From positions 744,001 to 808,000 of the forward strand of contig NZ_JHZY01000002.1 of assembly GCF_000687915.1 (NCBI RefSeq): DNA of 64,000 nt. The letters are read 5' to 3'. The notes beneath the pieces were generated by a model. The model was not told the DNA's origin. It searched no databases and was given only the letters and a program-made list of their open reading frames with translations. Made by a program: the position numbers and the translations under genes. Shown in pieces: positions 53,193 to 61,866 of this stretch; position 1 is the first letter of the stretch; every line of letters begins with the position of its first letter. This DNA comes from Leeuwenhoekiella sp. MAR_2009_132. Lineage in GTDB: Bacteria; Bacteroidota; Bacteroidia; Flavobacteriales; Flavobacteriaceae.

Positions 53193-54980
53193 ATGAAATC
53201 GACTATACAAAAATCTCCTGGCATGGGAGCTGTCCTTGTTGATGGCGTTACCACATTTAGAGTTTGGGCTCCTAACGCAGATAAATTATTTGTTACCGGC
53301 GACTTTAATGATTGGAGCGATACCGCTCTGGAAATGGAGTTTGAAGAAAATGGATATTGGGCAGCAACAACAGATAAAGCTAAAGAACGTGATGAATATA
53401 AATTTTTAATTCATAACGGCGATCAAAAACTTTATCGCAATGATCCTTATGCTTTTGAATTGACAAATAGTAATGGGAACTCTATAATACGTACGCTCGA
53501 TTTTGACTGGGAAGATGATGAGTTTATTATACCTTCCTGGAATAGTCTGGTAATATACGAATTGCATGTAGGCACGTTCAATAGAAAAAATCCTGACGCT
53601 GTAGGCACATTTGAAGATGTAATAGAGAAGCTTCCATATTTAAAAGGTTTAGGAATTAACTGTTTAGAGTTGCTTCCTGTTGCAGAATTTGCGGGAGGTA
53701 TTTCCTGGGGATATAACCCGGCTCATCCTTTTGCAATTGAGCAGGACTATGGCGGTCCAGACGGTTTAGCAAAATTAGTAAAAGAGGCTCATAAAGTAGG
53801 TATCGCCATTATAATGGACGTAGTTTATAATCATTTTGGTCCTTCAGATGTTGATTTGTGGCAGTTTGACGGGTGGAGTGCAAATGACAAGGGAGGGATC
53901 TATTTTTATAATGATCACAGAAGTGAGACCCCGTGGGGAGACACAAGACCCGATTACGGTAGAGAAGAAGTACGACAATATTTGAGAGATAATGCTTTAA
54001 TGTGGATTGAGAAATACCATTGTGACGGTCTTAGACTTGATGCGACATCTTATATACGTTATGAAGGTGGAGGTCTGGGTGATGATGTGGTTATTGAAGA
54101 AGGAAACCAGATGATGCGTGAAATTAATCAACAACTACAAGATAAGTATCCTCACATCATTACGATTGCCGAAGATTTAAAAGGACAGGAGATTGTAACC
54201 AATTTACTAGCAGATGGCGGTATTGGCTACGGGTCACAGTGGGATATGAATTTTGTACATCCAGTACGTAAAGTACTTACAGATATTAATGACGATACGC
54301 GCGATTTACAAGCCGTTGTAGATGCATTAGAATATACCTATAGTGGAGATGTATTTAAACGCATTATTTATACCGAATCGCACGATGAGGTTGCAAATGG
54401 TAAAGCACGCGTTCCGGAAGAGATTCAACCGGGAGATGCAGAAAGTGGTTTTGCTAAAAAACGTGCTCTATTAGGGATCGTATTAACATTGACCGCTCCG
54501 GGAATCCCAATGCTTTTTCAGGGTCAGGAATTTATTGAAGATGAGTATTTTCAGGATACTGAAGGTCTTGACTGGGAAAAGCAAGAACGACTTAAAGGTA
54601 TATCAAGATTAGTAGGAGATGTAATTAAACTTCGTACCGGATCTTATGAAGGTACAGACGGGTTACGTGGGCAAAATCTAACGATTGTGCATTTTAATCT
54701 AGAAACAAAAATACTGGCTTATATACGTGGTGGTGAAGGGGAGCAACCTGTACTTGTAATACTCAATTTTAGCAATACAGAATATGGTGACTACGGAATA
54801 GGTATTGACGATGGTATCAACTGGAAATTGAGGATCAATAGTGTTTGGAAAGGCTATGACAATGACTTCTCTGATACAGATGTTGAGAACATTAGAAAAG
54901 AAGAAGGAGAGACAGATAATCGCGATTGGACGGGTAAACTCGATATTCCGGGTTATGCTGCATTAATCTATTCGCTATAG
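53193..54980 (+). CDS. GH13 alpha-amylase family enzyme with N-terminal CBM48 (branching-enzyme/trehalohydrolase-like)
   Basis: 595 residues, no signal peptide, so cytosolic. N-terminal CBM48 (TFRVWAPNADKLFVTGDFND) then a (beta/alpha)8 barrel: GINCLELLPVAEF, DVVYNHFG (about 209-216), DGLRLDATSYI (nucleophile Asp283), IAEDL (acid/base Glu327) and TESHDEV (Asp398). A C-terminal beta domain closes it. It resembles glycogen branching enzymes and malto-oligosyltrehalose trehalohydrolases rather than secreted amylases; no glgA/C or treY/S is adjacent, so the exact bond is open. The 876-residue glycosidase nearby may act on related polymers. Confidence 0.87.
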   Translation: MKSTIQKSPGMGAVLVDGVTTFRVWAPNADKLFVTGDFNDWSDTALEMEFEENGYWAATTDKAKERDEYKFLIHNGDQKLYRNDPYAFELTNSNGNSIIRTLDFDWEDDEFIIPSWNSLVIYELHVGTFNRKNPDAVGTFEDVIEKLPYLKGLGINCLELLPVAEFAGGISWGYNPAHPFAIEQDYGGPDGLAKLVKEAHKVGIAIIMDVVYNHFGPSDVDLWQFDGWSANDKGGIYFYNDHRSETPWGDTRPDYGREEVRQYLRDNALMWIEKYHCDGLRLDATSYIRYEGGGLGDDVVIEEGNQMMREINQQLQDKYPHIITIAEDLKGQEIVTNLLADGGIGYGSQWDMNFVHPVRKVLTDINDDTRDLQAVVDALEYTYSGDVFKRIIYTESHDEVANGKARVPEEIQPGDAESGFAKKRALLGIVLTLTAPGIPMLFQGQEFIEDEYFQDTEGLDWEKQERLKGISRLVGDVIKLRTGSYEGTDGLRGQNLTIVHFNLETKILAYIRGGEGEQPVLVILNFSNTEYGDYGIGIDDGINWKLRINSVWKGYDNDFSDTDVENIRKEEGETDNRDWTGKLDIPGYAALIYSL

Positions 54981-55085
54981 ATTAGGCCTTAGGGCATTAG
55001 TACATTTTAACGCTTTCGAGTTAAAATATATTAATATTATTAATAATGTGGTTTGAGTAAATTAATTTTATTAAAAATATTAATT

Positions 55086-55217
55086 ATGAGAAAGCTATTA
55101 AGACTTATTACGCTAGCCCAGGTAGGATATTACGCTTACGACTGGATCAAGAATAAACGATCATTTAAAGAAGAGTTTGTTCCGAATCTTAAAAAAGTGA
55201 AGCGGAAATTTCTTTAA
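55086..55217 (+). CDS. Small basic protein, 43 aa
   Basis: Reads MRKLLRLITLAQVGYYAYDW then IKNKRSFKEEFVPNLKKVKR KFL: one short amphipathic/hydrophobic stretch and a basic tail. It lies 42 nt upstream of the DUF2383 gene in the same direction and may be co-transcribed. No family recognised; it could be a non-coding stretch, but the composition looks protein-like. Confidence 0.5.
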   Translation: MRKLLRLITLAQVGYYAYDWIKNKRSFKEEFVPNLKKVKRKFL

Positions 55218-55259
55218 ATTTTCTTATGATATAATTATTAACTATAAATCCAAAAAATT

Positions 55260-55739
55260 ATGAAAACGACAATAGAAGAAGCACGCGAAAAATCTCACGA
55301 AAATTTAGTATCTAGTTTACAAGGTTTGCTAGAAAAGAATTACGATGCAGAACACGGTTACAAAGAAGCGATGGTTAAAGCAGAAAATGGCCATTTAAAA
55401 GAATATCTAAAGGTTAGAGCTGCTTTAAGAAATCGTTTTGCAACAGAGCTAAGTGATGCAATTATTAATTTAAATGAGAAGCCTATTGAATCTGGAAGCG
55501 CAACAGGAGCTGTTCACAGAACTTGGATGAATATAAAAGATGCTTTTAGTTCAGATACTGATGAATCTATATTAGAAGAGTGCATACGTGGTGAAAAAGC
55601 AAGTATAGAAGAATACAAAAATGTACTTAAAGAAAATGAAAATCACTTTACTCCCGAAATTACATCAATGATAACAAATCAAATGTTAGAAGTGGAGAAG
55701 TCATTAGATACTATTGCAAAGCTAGAAAACTTAATGTAA
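55260..55739 (+). CDS. DUF2383 / PA2169-family four-helix-bundle protein
   Basis: 159 residues, predicted all-helical, ferritin-like without an obvious complete iron site: LVSSLQGLLEKNYDAEHGYK, AENGHLKEYLKVRAALRNRF, GSATGAVHRTWMNIKDAF and SILEECIRGEKASIEEYKNVL. The E...ExxH-like spacing in HLKEYL and EEYKNV suggests a degenerate ferritin-like bundle. PA2169-type genes are usually stress- or stationary-phase-induced; no proof here. Cytoplasmic. Ends at a strong terminator. Confidence 0.87.
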   Translation: MKTTIEEAREKSHENLVSSLQGLLEKNYDAEHGYKEAMVKAENGHLKEYLKVRAALRNRFATELSDAIINLNEKPIESGSATGAVHRTWMNIKDAFSSDTDESILEECIRGEKASIEEYKNVLKENENHFTPEITSMITNQMLEVEKSLDTIAKLENLM

Positions 55740-55762
55740 AACATTTTTAGAAATATAAAATT

Positions 55763-55792
55763 AAAGACCGCCTTTTCGGCGGTCTTTTTTAT
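55763..55792. terminator. Bidirectional terminator between DUF2383 gene and the glycosidase
   Basis: Stem AAGACCGCC (55764-55772) / GGCGGTCTT (55778-55786 area) with a short TTTTC loop, A/T-rich flanks giving T-runs on both strands. Confidence 0.9.
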
Positions 55793-55804
55793 TTTTTATT
55801 CGAT

Positions 55805-58435
55805 TTAATCACAATATTCAAGAGCTCTTAGTCTCATAAAATCGAGCATAGCTGTGTTTACTTCACCATTCATATTAGTATTAATTTTTTCAAATTTTAA
55901 GCAAATAACATTTTCTCCTTTATAGAGATTAACAACCCTTGAATTAGAAAATCCCCAGTCTGACCACTCTTCTGTACCGCGTTGCGGAAAGACCATCACA
56001 CCCTTAAACTTTTTATTTACCTTAAGACTTCGTATTGCACATTTATTATCAGTATTCCAAGGGCCGCTGCCGTTACTGTATCTAAAATCGAGTAAATAGC
56101 TACCCGCTTTTTGCATAAAGACTGAAACTTTTATCTTTCGGTTTGTAGTATGGTTTAGTTCTACAAAGCCTTCACCGCTATAATTGGTATAGGCCAATTC
56201 AGATTTTTCTGCAAAATTCTCAAGTTGAATGATTTTTTCCGCTTTAGCGAAAACAATAGGTTCACTTGCAAAACCTTCGTTTTTCAATTTATCATACGCG
56301 CTTACCTGGTAATTAGCATACAACTCTTCAGGTACATCAAACTTAGTTTTCTTAGTACTTTTAAGAAATACTCCATTTTTGTAGATGAGGTAATGAGAGC
56401 AGTCGTTTACAGGATTCCATTGCAAACCCGTAGTAGTTCTATGGGTTTGAACCGTAGGAGGGCAGAAGTGGTTTTCAACTTTATTGATGTGTTGATTGCT
56501 TAACGCAATGTTTGCCAATTCAATATTTAAATGCTGCTCTCCGGTAGCGTGAGCAGGTATAAAAGCTTTAGTTATTTTTTTACCGTTAAGTGATATCTTT
56601 TTAATTTTTGAGCCAAAACCCGAAACTGTGACGTTTAAGATGGCTTTGCGATAATTGAAATTTGAAAGCTTCCGGGTTCCTCGATATGCTTCTGTCACCA
56701 CCGGATTAAAATGAATACCATCAAGCTCAAAGCGAATTCCCAGAAAAACACGGTAAACCATTGCCAGATTTCCTGCTATACTCCAGAGCATACGTTCAGA
56801 ATTGATTTCAGTACCGGTAAAATCACCATTTTCAGCAACCATATTTTCATAATTGCTTAAAAATAAAGCCGAAGCTCTATATATACTTGCCAGACCATGA
56901 TTGAGAACCGATTCATTTTTTGTTTTTGCGGCAGCTAAATTCCAATATGCCTGTACAAAAGGCCAAATCCCATTATTGTGATACGGCGGTATACCCGGTA
57001 ATTGTGGATAAATGCAAGTAGTGCCAAAGGGAGTTAATGGTGATTTCGCGATAATAGATTTGGCTTTTTTCTGATCTGCAATTTCAAATAATACCGATAG
57101 GGATTCTCCCAGGGCTTCAAAAAACGGAGCAGGCATCAGTTCATTTTTGCCATACAGGCAATGCGCATAATAGCCTTTAAATTTAAGCCACAGATGTGTG
57201 TTTATTCCTTTTTTAATGCCTTGAGCGCGCCGTTCGTAAACCTCAAAATCCTTGTTTTTTAATTTTGCAATTTCTATAAGAATGCAATGTGCTCTGTAAT
57301 GAACTGCATTAGTTCCTAAATTGTGAGAGGCATAAATATCTGCGTTAGACATCCATTTAGGATAGGTTTGCTCGCGCCAGTCTAAAAAAGAAGATTCTCC
57401 AGAATATAAACCTGTTTCTGCATTATAAAGTGTTTTATAATCATCATCAAGTGTATTTTTAATAACCGGGTAAATCTCATTGAGCCATTTTTTATCACCG
57501 GTAACTTTATATATTTCCCAGGCCGCAAGAACCCAGGTGGTGCGATCTGAAGAAACGGGCCAGGCACCACCAGAACCAGTATCCTGAACGATGCGTTTAT
57601 TTTTTATTTTTTTCCGAAGACTTATTTTAGAGATTTCAGGTTCGTGAAAGGCAAACGCCAGAAGTATGCTGTAACTCACATCCCGCGTCCAGACTCCGCT
57701 CCATTTTGCACCGGTACGTAATGTTTTATCGAGCTCTATAGCTTTAAGTGCTTCTTCTAATGATAGGTTATAAAGAGTGTCTACAAGAATCTGATCTGAC
57801 TCGTACTGTGGCTTTTGGTCAATATCAAGTTTCAGGTGCCAGTCTTTACGTTCATATTTTGAAGCATTAAATGGGTTGAGCAGCACCGTAATTGAATATA
57901 TGGCAGGATCTGAAGTGGGCTGCATTTGTAAACCTCTGTTTTCAAGATTCACAAAATCCCAGGTTAATGGTTTTGAGTCTCCTGCTAAATAAAAGCCGTT
58001 AAAATCTGATTTAGCAATGCGGGAGCCATCAAATGCCTCATAATATCCTTTCTTTTTAAACTGGTCAAATACAGGAGAAACATCGAGCTTAAAGGTAAAC
58101 TCGTAATTAGCAGGTAAATAATTAGTGCAATGTTTAGGTTTAGCCGGTGAAGGCTCACCAAAGGTAACTACAGGTAATTCTTTTTCAGAATTTATAATAA
58201 ACCAGTGATCTTCACCTATAGGTAACTCATTGTCTTTTTGGTTAATACTGAATTTAAATACAAGTAAACGCGAGTACGTCTCGTTTGCTTTAGAATTATA
58301 ATTAGAAGTTAAGTGTTTGCGTGATTCTGCAACAGCTATATTTTGACCCTGTATGACCCTGTCACTATAAATACTGAAAGCATCGCATTCATAAATTTTT
58401 TGTTCACTTTTTTTGGAGAAAGAGTTGGTGGACAT
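55805..58435 (-). CDS. Large (alpha/alpha)6-barrel glycosidase with FN3- and CBM-like C-terminus
   Basis: 876 residues, no signal peptide. The N-terminal ~215 residues are beta-rich; the middle is a six-hairpin toroid: SGVWTRDVSYSILLAFAF, GGAWPVSSDRTTWVLAAWEI, SFLDWREQTYPKWM, NLGTNAVHYRAH, PGIPPYHNNGIWPFVQAYW and GTEINSERMLWSIAGNLAMV. Acidic residues in WTRD, LDWREQ and GTEINSE are candidate catalytic residues, as in GH63/GH78/GH37-like enzymes. The C-terminus has an FN3-like part (LQWNPVNDCSHYLIYKNGVF) and a CBM6/35-like domain (GSYLLDFRYSNGSGPWNTDN). Substrate not assignable. Absence of a secretion signal is odd for such an enzyme. Confidence 0.75.
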   Translation of the reverse strand: MSTNSFSKKSEQKIYECDAFSIYSDRVIQGQNIAVAESRKHLTSNYNSKANETYSRLLVFKFSINQKDNELPIGEDHWFIINSEKELPVVTFGEPSPAKPKHCTNYLPANYEFTFKLDVSPVFDQFKKKGYYEAFDGSRIAKSDFNGFYLAGDSKPLTWDFVNLENRGLQMQPTSDPAIYSITVLLNPFNASKYERKDWHLKLDIDQKPQYESDQILVDTLYNLSLEEALKAIELDKTLRTGAKWSGVWTRDVSYSILLAFAFHEPEISKISLRKKIKNKRIVQDTGSGGAWPVSSDRTTWVLAAWEIYKVTGDKKWLNEIYPVIKNTLDDDYKTLYNAETGLYSGESSFLDWREQTYPKWMSNADIYASHNLGTNAVHYRAHCILIEIAKLKNKDFEVYERRAQGIKKGINTHLWLKFKGYYAHCLYGKNELMPAPFFEALGESLSVLFEIADQKKAKSIIAKSPLTPFGTTCIYPQLPGIPPYHNNGIWPFVQAYWNLAAAKTKNESVLNHGLASIYRASALFLSNYENMVAENGDFTGTEINSERMLWSIAGNLAMVYRVFLGIRFELDGIHFNPVVTEAYRGTRKLSNFNYRKAILNVTVSGFGSKIKKISLNGKKITKAFIPAHATGEQHLNIELANIALSNQHINKVENHFCPPTVQTHRTTTGLQWNPVNDCSHYLIYKNGVFLKSTKKTKFDVPEELYANYQVSAYDKLKNEGFASEPIVFAKAEKIIQLENFAEKSELAYTNYSGEGFVELNHTTNRKIKVSVFMQKAGSYLLDFRYSNGSGPWNTDNKCAIRSLKVNKKFKGVMVFPQRGTEEWSDWGFSNSRVVNLYKGENVICLKFEKINTNMNGEVNTAMLDFMRLRALEYCD

Positions 58436-58605
58436 GGGTTACGTTTTAAAATACAGGTAGTTATTATTTCAACTTATATATTTTTAATAGTGATATGAAA
58501 TTAACCCAATTACTAGTATTCAAATATGCACTTAACATATAATTGAGATACACTTATTATTACTGAATTGCTTTTCTATTCTAACTGTACTTTAAATTTT
58601 AAAAA

Positions 58606-59229
58606 CTAATTGGTTATAGATGCTAATACTAATTTTCCCATTTTTTCAAGTTCTTCATCAGAGCCCGCACAAAAGTTTTTGTTTGATTCAATAACTATAG
58701 AAATGTTATTAAGTCTAATACTTAACCTTTTTAAATCTGGATCATTTAAATAAGCTTCATTAAGAATCGCGTAATCACCTAAATTTTTTATTGATTTGGC
58801 ATTTTTAAATTCCATCTTATTCATCTGCATGAATGCCTGTTTTTCTGCTTCATTTCTCATTTGAATTTCTTCGGAATTTAATCCTGAATAATCTTTAAAT
58901 AAGATACCTAATTCAAGAGCTCCATCTGCCAGTGTAATTTGGCACCTATTATTCATAGAAGACATGTCACCCGTCGTATAGGGTGGGTTTTTCTCATCTG
59001 TAAAGCATAATGTTGAAAAATCTATTGCATTTATCATATCTGGGCAACTTGTAGTTAAGCTATAGAGCTTAGAATCTTTAGCAGAACTCGTCTGCTCAAC
59101 ATCTTTATATTCTATGACTTCGTCAATTTTGGCTTTGTCTTCAGTATTATTTTTACAATAGGTTAGTGAAGCACTTACAGCCCCTAATAAAAAAAGAAGT
59201 TTTGAAAATTTAAAGGTTCGCCGGTACAT
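58606..59229 (-). CDS. Lipoprotein of unknown function
   Basis: 207 residues. Signal peptide with lipobox-like SLTYC (Cys about 25) followed by KNNTEDKAK. The body has conserved-looking cysteines (TTSCPDMINAIDFSTLCF; NRCQITLADGAL; KNFCAGSDEELEKMG) that may pair. No family recognised. Not obviously in an operon; the glycosidase gene lies 170 nt downstream. It is the last gene before the accessory segment. Confidence 0.7.
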   Translation of the reverse strand: MYRRTFKFSKLLFLLGAVSASLTYCKNNTEDKAKIDEVIEYKDVEQTSSAKDSKLYSLTTSCPDMINAIDFSTLCFTDEKNPPYTTGDMSSMNNRCQITLADGALELGILFKDYSGLNSEEIQMRNEAEKQAFMQMNKMEFKNAKSIKNLGDYAILNEAYLNDPDLKRLSIRLNNISIVIESNKNFCAGSDEELEKMGKLVLASITN

Positions 59230-59332
59230 AGTTGCCTTTATATTTTAAGTTAGAAAAAGTTTAATTTTTATAAATATAATATTATCAGATTTATTGAACA
59301 GACGCCATATGGTTTTTATTCTGATAATTTGA

Positions 59333-59533
59333 ATATTAAACAAGCAAATAAATAAATGCTTACAGCTTTCTGCCATAGTCTACAACCTCAAAAAATACCT
59401 GAAGTTTATTGAAAAACGCACCAAAAGTGGGGCAGAGATGCTCGGCTTGTTTTTAAAGTTCACAATGACGTTAAATCAAGAGTATAAGTCCATTTTAAAG
59501 AGACTTCATTCTGCTAATTTACAAACGATATAA
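59333..59533 (+). pseudogene. Transposase C-terminal remnant (IS1182/IS5-like DDE family)
   Basis: An open stretch from just after a stop at 59330-59332 to TAA at 59531-59533 translates as NKCLQLSAIVYNLKKYLKFI followed by EKRTKSGAEMLGLFLKF and TMTLNQEYKSILKRLHSANL. The QLSAIVYNLKKYLKF block is typical of the last helix of flavobacterial DDE transposases of the IS1182/IS5 type (recalled, not searched). All catalytic parts are missing, so this is a 3' fragment left by a decayed insertion sequence. Confidence 0.6.
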
Positions 59534-59540
59534 AACTAGA

Positions 59541-59560
59541 AAACCGCCTAAAAGCGGTTT
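59541..59560 (+). terminator. Hairpin downstream of the transposase remnant
   Basis: AAACCGC (59541-59547) / GCGGTTT (59554-59560), 7-bp stem, 6-nt loop. Only weak T-tracts follow, so termination is uncertain. It could serve the transposase remnant or the operon transcribed toward it. Confidence 0.45.
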
Positions 59561-59630
59561 AAATAAGTGATATTTTCCCAGAATTAAAGGCTTGTGCAAT
59601 AGTTACCGATGTTGGCAACTGGGCTTTTTA

Positions 59631-61235
59631 TTAGTCAAAACTTCTGTTTAATTCTTTTTCAACCTTTGTCAAAGGAACTTCTTCAATGCTTTTCAAGTCT
59701 TCGTTATTTAATTGGCCAGCTTGCTTAGCTCGGCTGTTAGACCATTTTCGTAAAAAATCAATTTGGTCTTTCATTGTCTTGGAAAGCGGAACTGTGTCTT
59801 TGATTGCATTTAATAAATGAACAATTTGTAATTTCGGTTCATTAGGATTTTCAGTATAAGCCGTGAACATTGCTTCTTTAACACATTCTTCAATTTCTGC
59901 TCCGTTAAACCCTTTGGATTCTTTTGCTAATTTGTCTAATCCGAAATTATCGGGCTTTTGGTTGTTTTTGGCCAAGTGAATAGAGAATATACTTTTCCTA
60001 TCTTCTTCGGAAGGAAGGTCAACAAAAAACATTTCATCAAAACGACCTTTGCGTAAAAGTTCAGGGGGAAGTTGTGAAATGTCGTTGGCTGTTGCAACCA
60101 CAAAAACAGGTTGTGTTTTTTCTTGCATCCAAGTCAAGATTGTTGAGAAGATTCGTGATGTAGTTCCTCCGTCTGTAGCACCACTGCTTTGAACGCCTGA
60201 AAGTCCTTTTTCAATTTCGTCAATCCACAAAACACAAGGTGCAACGGCTTCTGCTGTTGCAATCGCTCTACGAATATTGTTTTCACTACTTCCAACTTCT
60301 CCCTGAAAAACTTTTCCGATGTCAAGTCGTAACAAAGGCATATTCCACAAAGAAGCTATACATTTTGCTGTCAAACTTTTTCCGCACCCAGGGACACCCA
60401 AAAGCAAAAGCCCTTTTGGTTCTGCAAGGCCCCAAGTTTGTGCTTTAAAATCAAACGCTTGTCTGCGTTTTTCCAACCAATCTTTGAGATTGTCCATTCC
60501 GCCTACGCTTCTCAAACTTTCATTCACTTGAAAGTAATCAAGCAGACCACTTTTTTTAATGATTTGCTCTTTTTCAAAGGCAACCGTCCTTGGCGAATTA
60601 ATACCTAAATCATCTCTTACAGCTGCAAGGCAGTAAGCCAAATCGGCTTCCATTACTGTCATTCCCAAAGCTGCATCAATCAATTTCTTTTTAAGGTCAT
60701 TGTCAATTTCCTTTTTTGCGTTTTTAGTAACTGAATTTAAAACAACTTCCAAATCAACTCTGCCCGGCAATGGCATTTCAAGGACTGTAATGTATTTTTC
60801 TAACTCAATAGGCAAACTCAGAACTGAAGAAACAATTATTATGTGCTTTCTGTAAAATCTCAATTTCTCCGCTAATTGGCGAAGTTGAATTTTAATATTT
60901 CTTTCAGTAATAAAATCGTGAAAATCCTCTAAAACATAAATTTCGTTATCGTCTTTTTCTGTTTGATTAGAAATGTGTTTTAATAGTTGTTCTGGTTCCT
61001 CAACGTTTTCAATAAGTTTTAGACCTCCTTCATTTAAATCTCTTTTCCCCAAACCATCGACAGAATTCCATTCATAGAATTGAAAATTCTTATTGAGATT
61101 TTTGGCTACGCCTCTCAATTTTTGTTTTGTTCTGTCATACTCAAATGTAGTCAAGTATAAAATCGGGTAATATGCTTTCAGCATATCCTGAATTTGTCCG
61201 AATGTGTCGGTCTTATTCTTTGTAATCTGTGCCAT
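59631..61235 (-). CDS. Ycf46-type AAA+ ATPase
   Basis: 534 residues. N-terminal ~220 residues are a degenerate AAA-like domain beginning [19 protein letters not shown] with a Walker-B-like [11 protein letters not shown] (99-109), as in Ycf46. The active module follows: [13 protein letters not shown], Walker A GVPGCGKS (280-287), Walker [12 protein letters not shown] (334-344), sensor 1 [23 protein letters not shown] with Arg finger near 398, and a C-terminal lid. A typical FtsH/Ycf46-class remodelling ATPase. Third gene of a compact operon; its ATG overlaps the last base of the upstream gene. In cyanobacteria Ycf46 sits with Ycf35 (DUF1257), paralleling this arrangement. Role here unknown. 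Confidence 0.88.
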   Translation of the reverse strand: MAQITKNKTDTFGQIQDMLKAYYPILYLTTFEYDRTKQKLRGVAKNLNKNFQFYEWNSVDGLGKRDLNEGGLKLIENVEEPEQLLKHISNQTEKDDNEIYVLEDFHDFITERNIKIQLRQLAEKLRFYRKHIIIVSSVLSLPIELEKYITVLEMPLPGRVDLEVVLNSVTKNAKKEIDNDLKKKLIDAALGMTVMEADLAYCLAAVRDDLGINSPRTVAFEKEQIIKKSGLLDYFQVNESLRSVGGMDNLKDWLEKRRQAFDFKAQTWGLAEPKGLLLLGVPGCGKSLTAKCIASLWNMPLLRLDIGKVFQGEVGSSENNIRRAIATAEAVAPCVLWIDEIEKGLSGVQSSGATDGGTTSRIFSTILTWMQEKTQPVFVVATANDISQLPPELLRKGRFDEMFFVDLPSEEDRKSIFSIHLAKNNQKPDNFGLDKLAKESKGFNGAEIEECVKEAMFTAYTENPNEPKLQIVHLLNAIKDTVPLSKTMKDQIDFLRKWSNSRAKQAGQLNNEDLKSIEEVPLTKVEKELNRSFD

Positions 61236-61864
61236 TATTTCTTAGTAATTGAGATTGTTTTTTTGTTTTCACAAAATGTTTTATGTTTATACTTTAATGG
61301 AATTTCTTTTCCGTTTACTTCTCGTTTACTTCCGAATACGCCTTCTAATGATTCCATTGCTTTGTCTGCAAGTTCGTGAATGTCTTTAGGTATGTAGTCG
61401 CTATCGGTTTTTACTGATCCGTCTTTAAGTATTGTAAATTTAATTTGTGAAACTGGTTCGGTTTCTTCTTTTAGTTTACTGCGACCAACCATATAAAAAC
61501 TCACTTTTTCATTTTCGTTTGCTTTGAATTTATCATTGCTCTTAAAAGTCCAGCCCTGTATTTTAAATTCACGAATTATTGATTCTTCCGCATATTTTAC
61601 ATTTAATTCGTAGAAAGTATTTTGCAATTCTTGCACTTTGCGTTGGGCGTTCTGTAGATAGTATGTGTTGTATGTAACTTTATTACCGACAATCTTCATT
61701 GCGTATTCACCTCTTAAATTTCCATTTGAGTTTAATTGAAAAACTGTTAGTTCGTTTCCTGTAACAGTATATTTCCACCTCAGCTTTTCACAAGCTGAAA
61801 TCAAAAGCTCCTGATTCATAATGTCAGGGTTTTTCAAAAATGTTGATGATTCAAAACAGGACAT
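61235..61864 (-). CDS. DUF1257 (Ycf35)-like protein with DUF2997-like C-terminus
   Basis: 209 residues. N-terminus MSCFESSTFLKNPDIMNQEL matches the MSHF-x-[TS]-[IF] start and DxxxLxxAxxxLxW pattern of DUF1257. LNVKYAEESIIREFKIQGW (88-105) corresponds to the YAxxxVxxExxxQG helix near the end of that family. From about 139 to 193, IKFTILKDGSVKTDSDYIPK...ESLEGVFGSKREV resembles DUF2997, usually a separate small protein. A fusion of the two is my interpretation by pattern, not by search. Sits between the 691-residue protein (2-nt gap) and the AAA+ ATPase (1-nt overlap). Probably an adaptor or substrate-recognition partner of the ATPase (inference). Confidence 0.65.
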   Translation of the reverse strand: MSCFESSTFLKNPDIMNQELLISACEKLRWKYTVTGNELTVFQLNSNGNLRGEYAMKIVGNKVTYNTYYLQNAQRKVQELQNTFYELNVKYAEESIIREFKIQGWTFKSNDKFKANENEKVSFYMVGRSKLKEETEPVSQIKFTILKDGSVKTDSDYIPKDIHELADKAMESLEGVFGSKREVNGKEIPLKYKHKTFCENKKTISITKK

Positions 61865-61866
61865 AA

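Larger units (their letters stand above)
59230..59630. other. Intergenic stretch marking the start of the accessory segment
   Basis: About 400 nt without an intact gene. It holds a transposase C-terminal remnant (59333-59533, plus strand), a hairpin at 59541-59560, and a short imperfect inverted repeat GTTACC/GGCAAC (about 59601-59619) preceded by GGCTTGTGCAATAG, which resembles the ends of some flavobacterial insertion sequences (recalled, not checked). The first 100 nt (59230-59330) are AT-rich with no recognised feature. Confidence 0.6.

Noticed and set aside
59590..59630. Imperfect inverted repeat GTTACC/GGCAAC as an attachment site
   Set aside because: Too short and imperfect, with no integrase gene in view; it may just be the end of the decayed IS.
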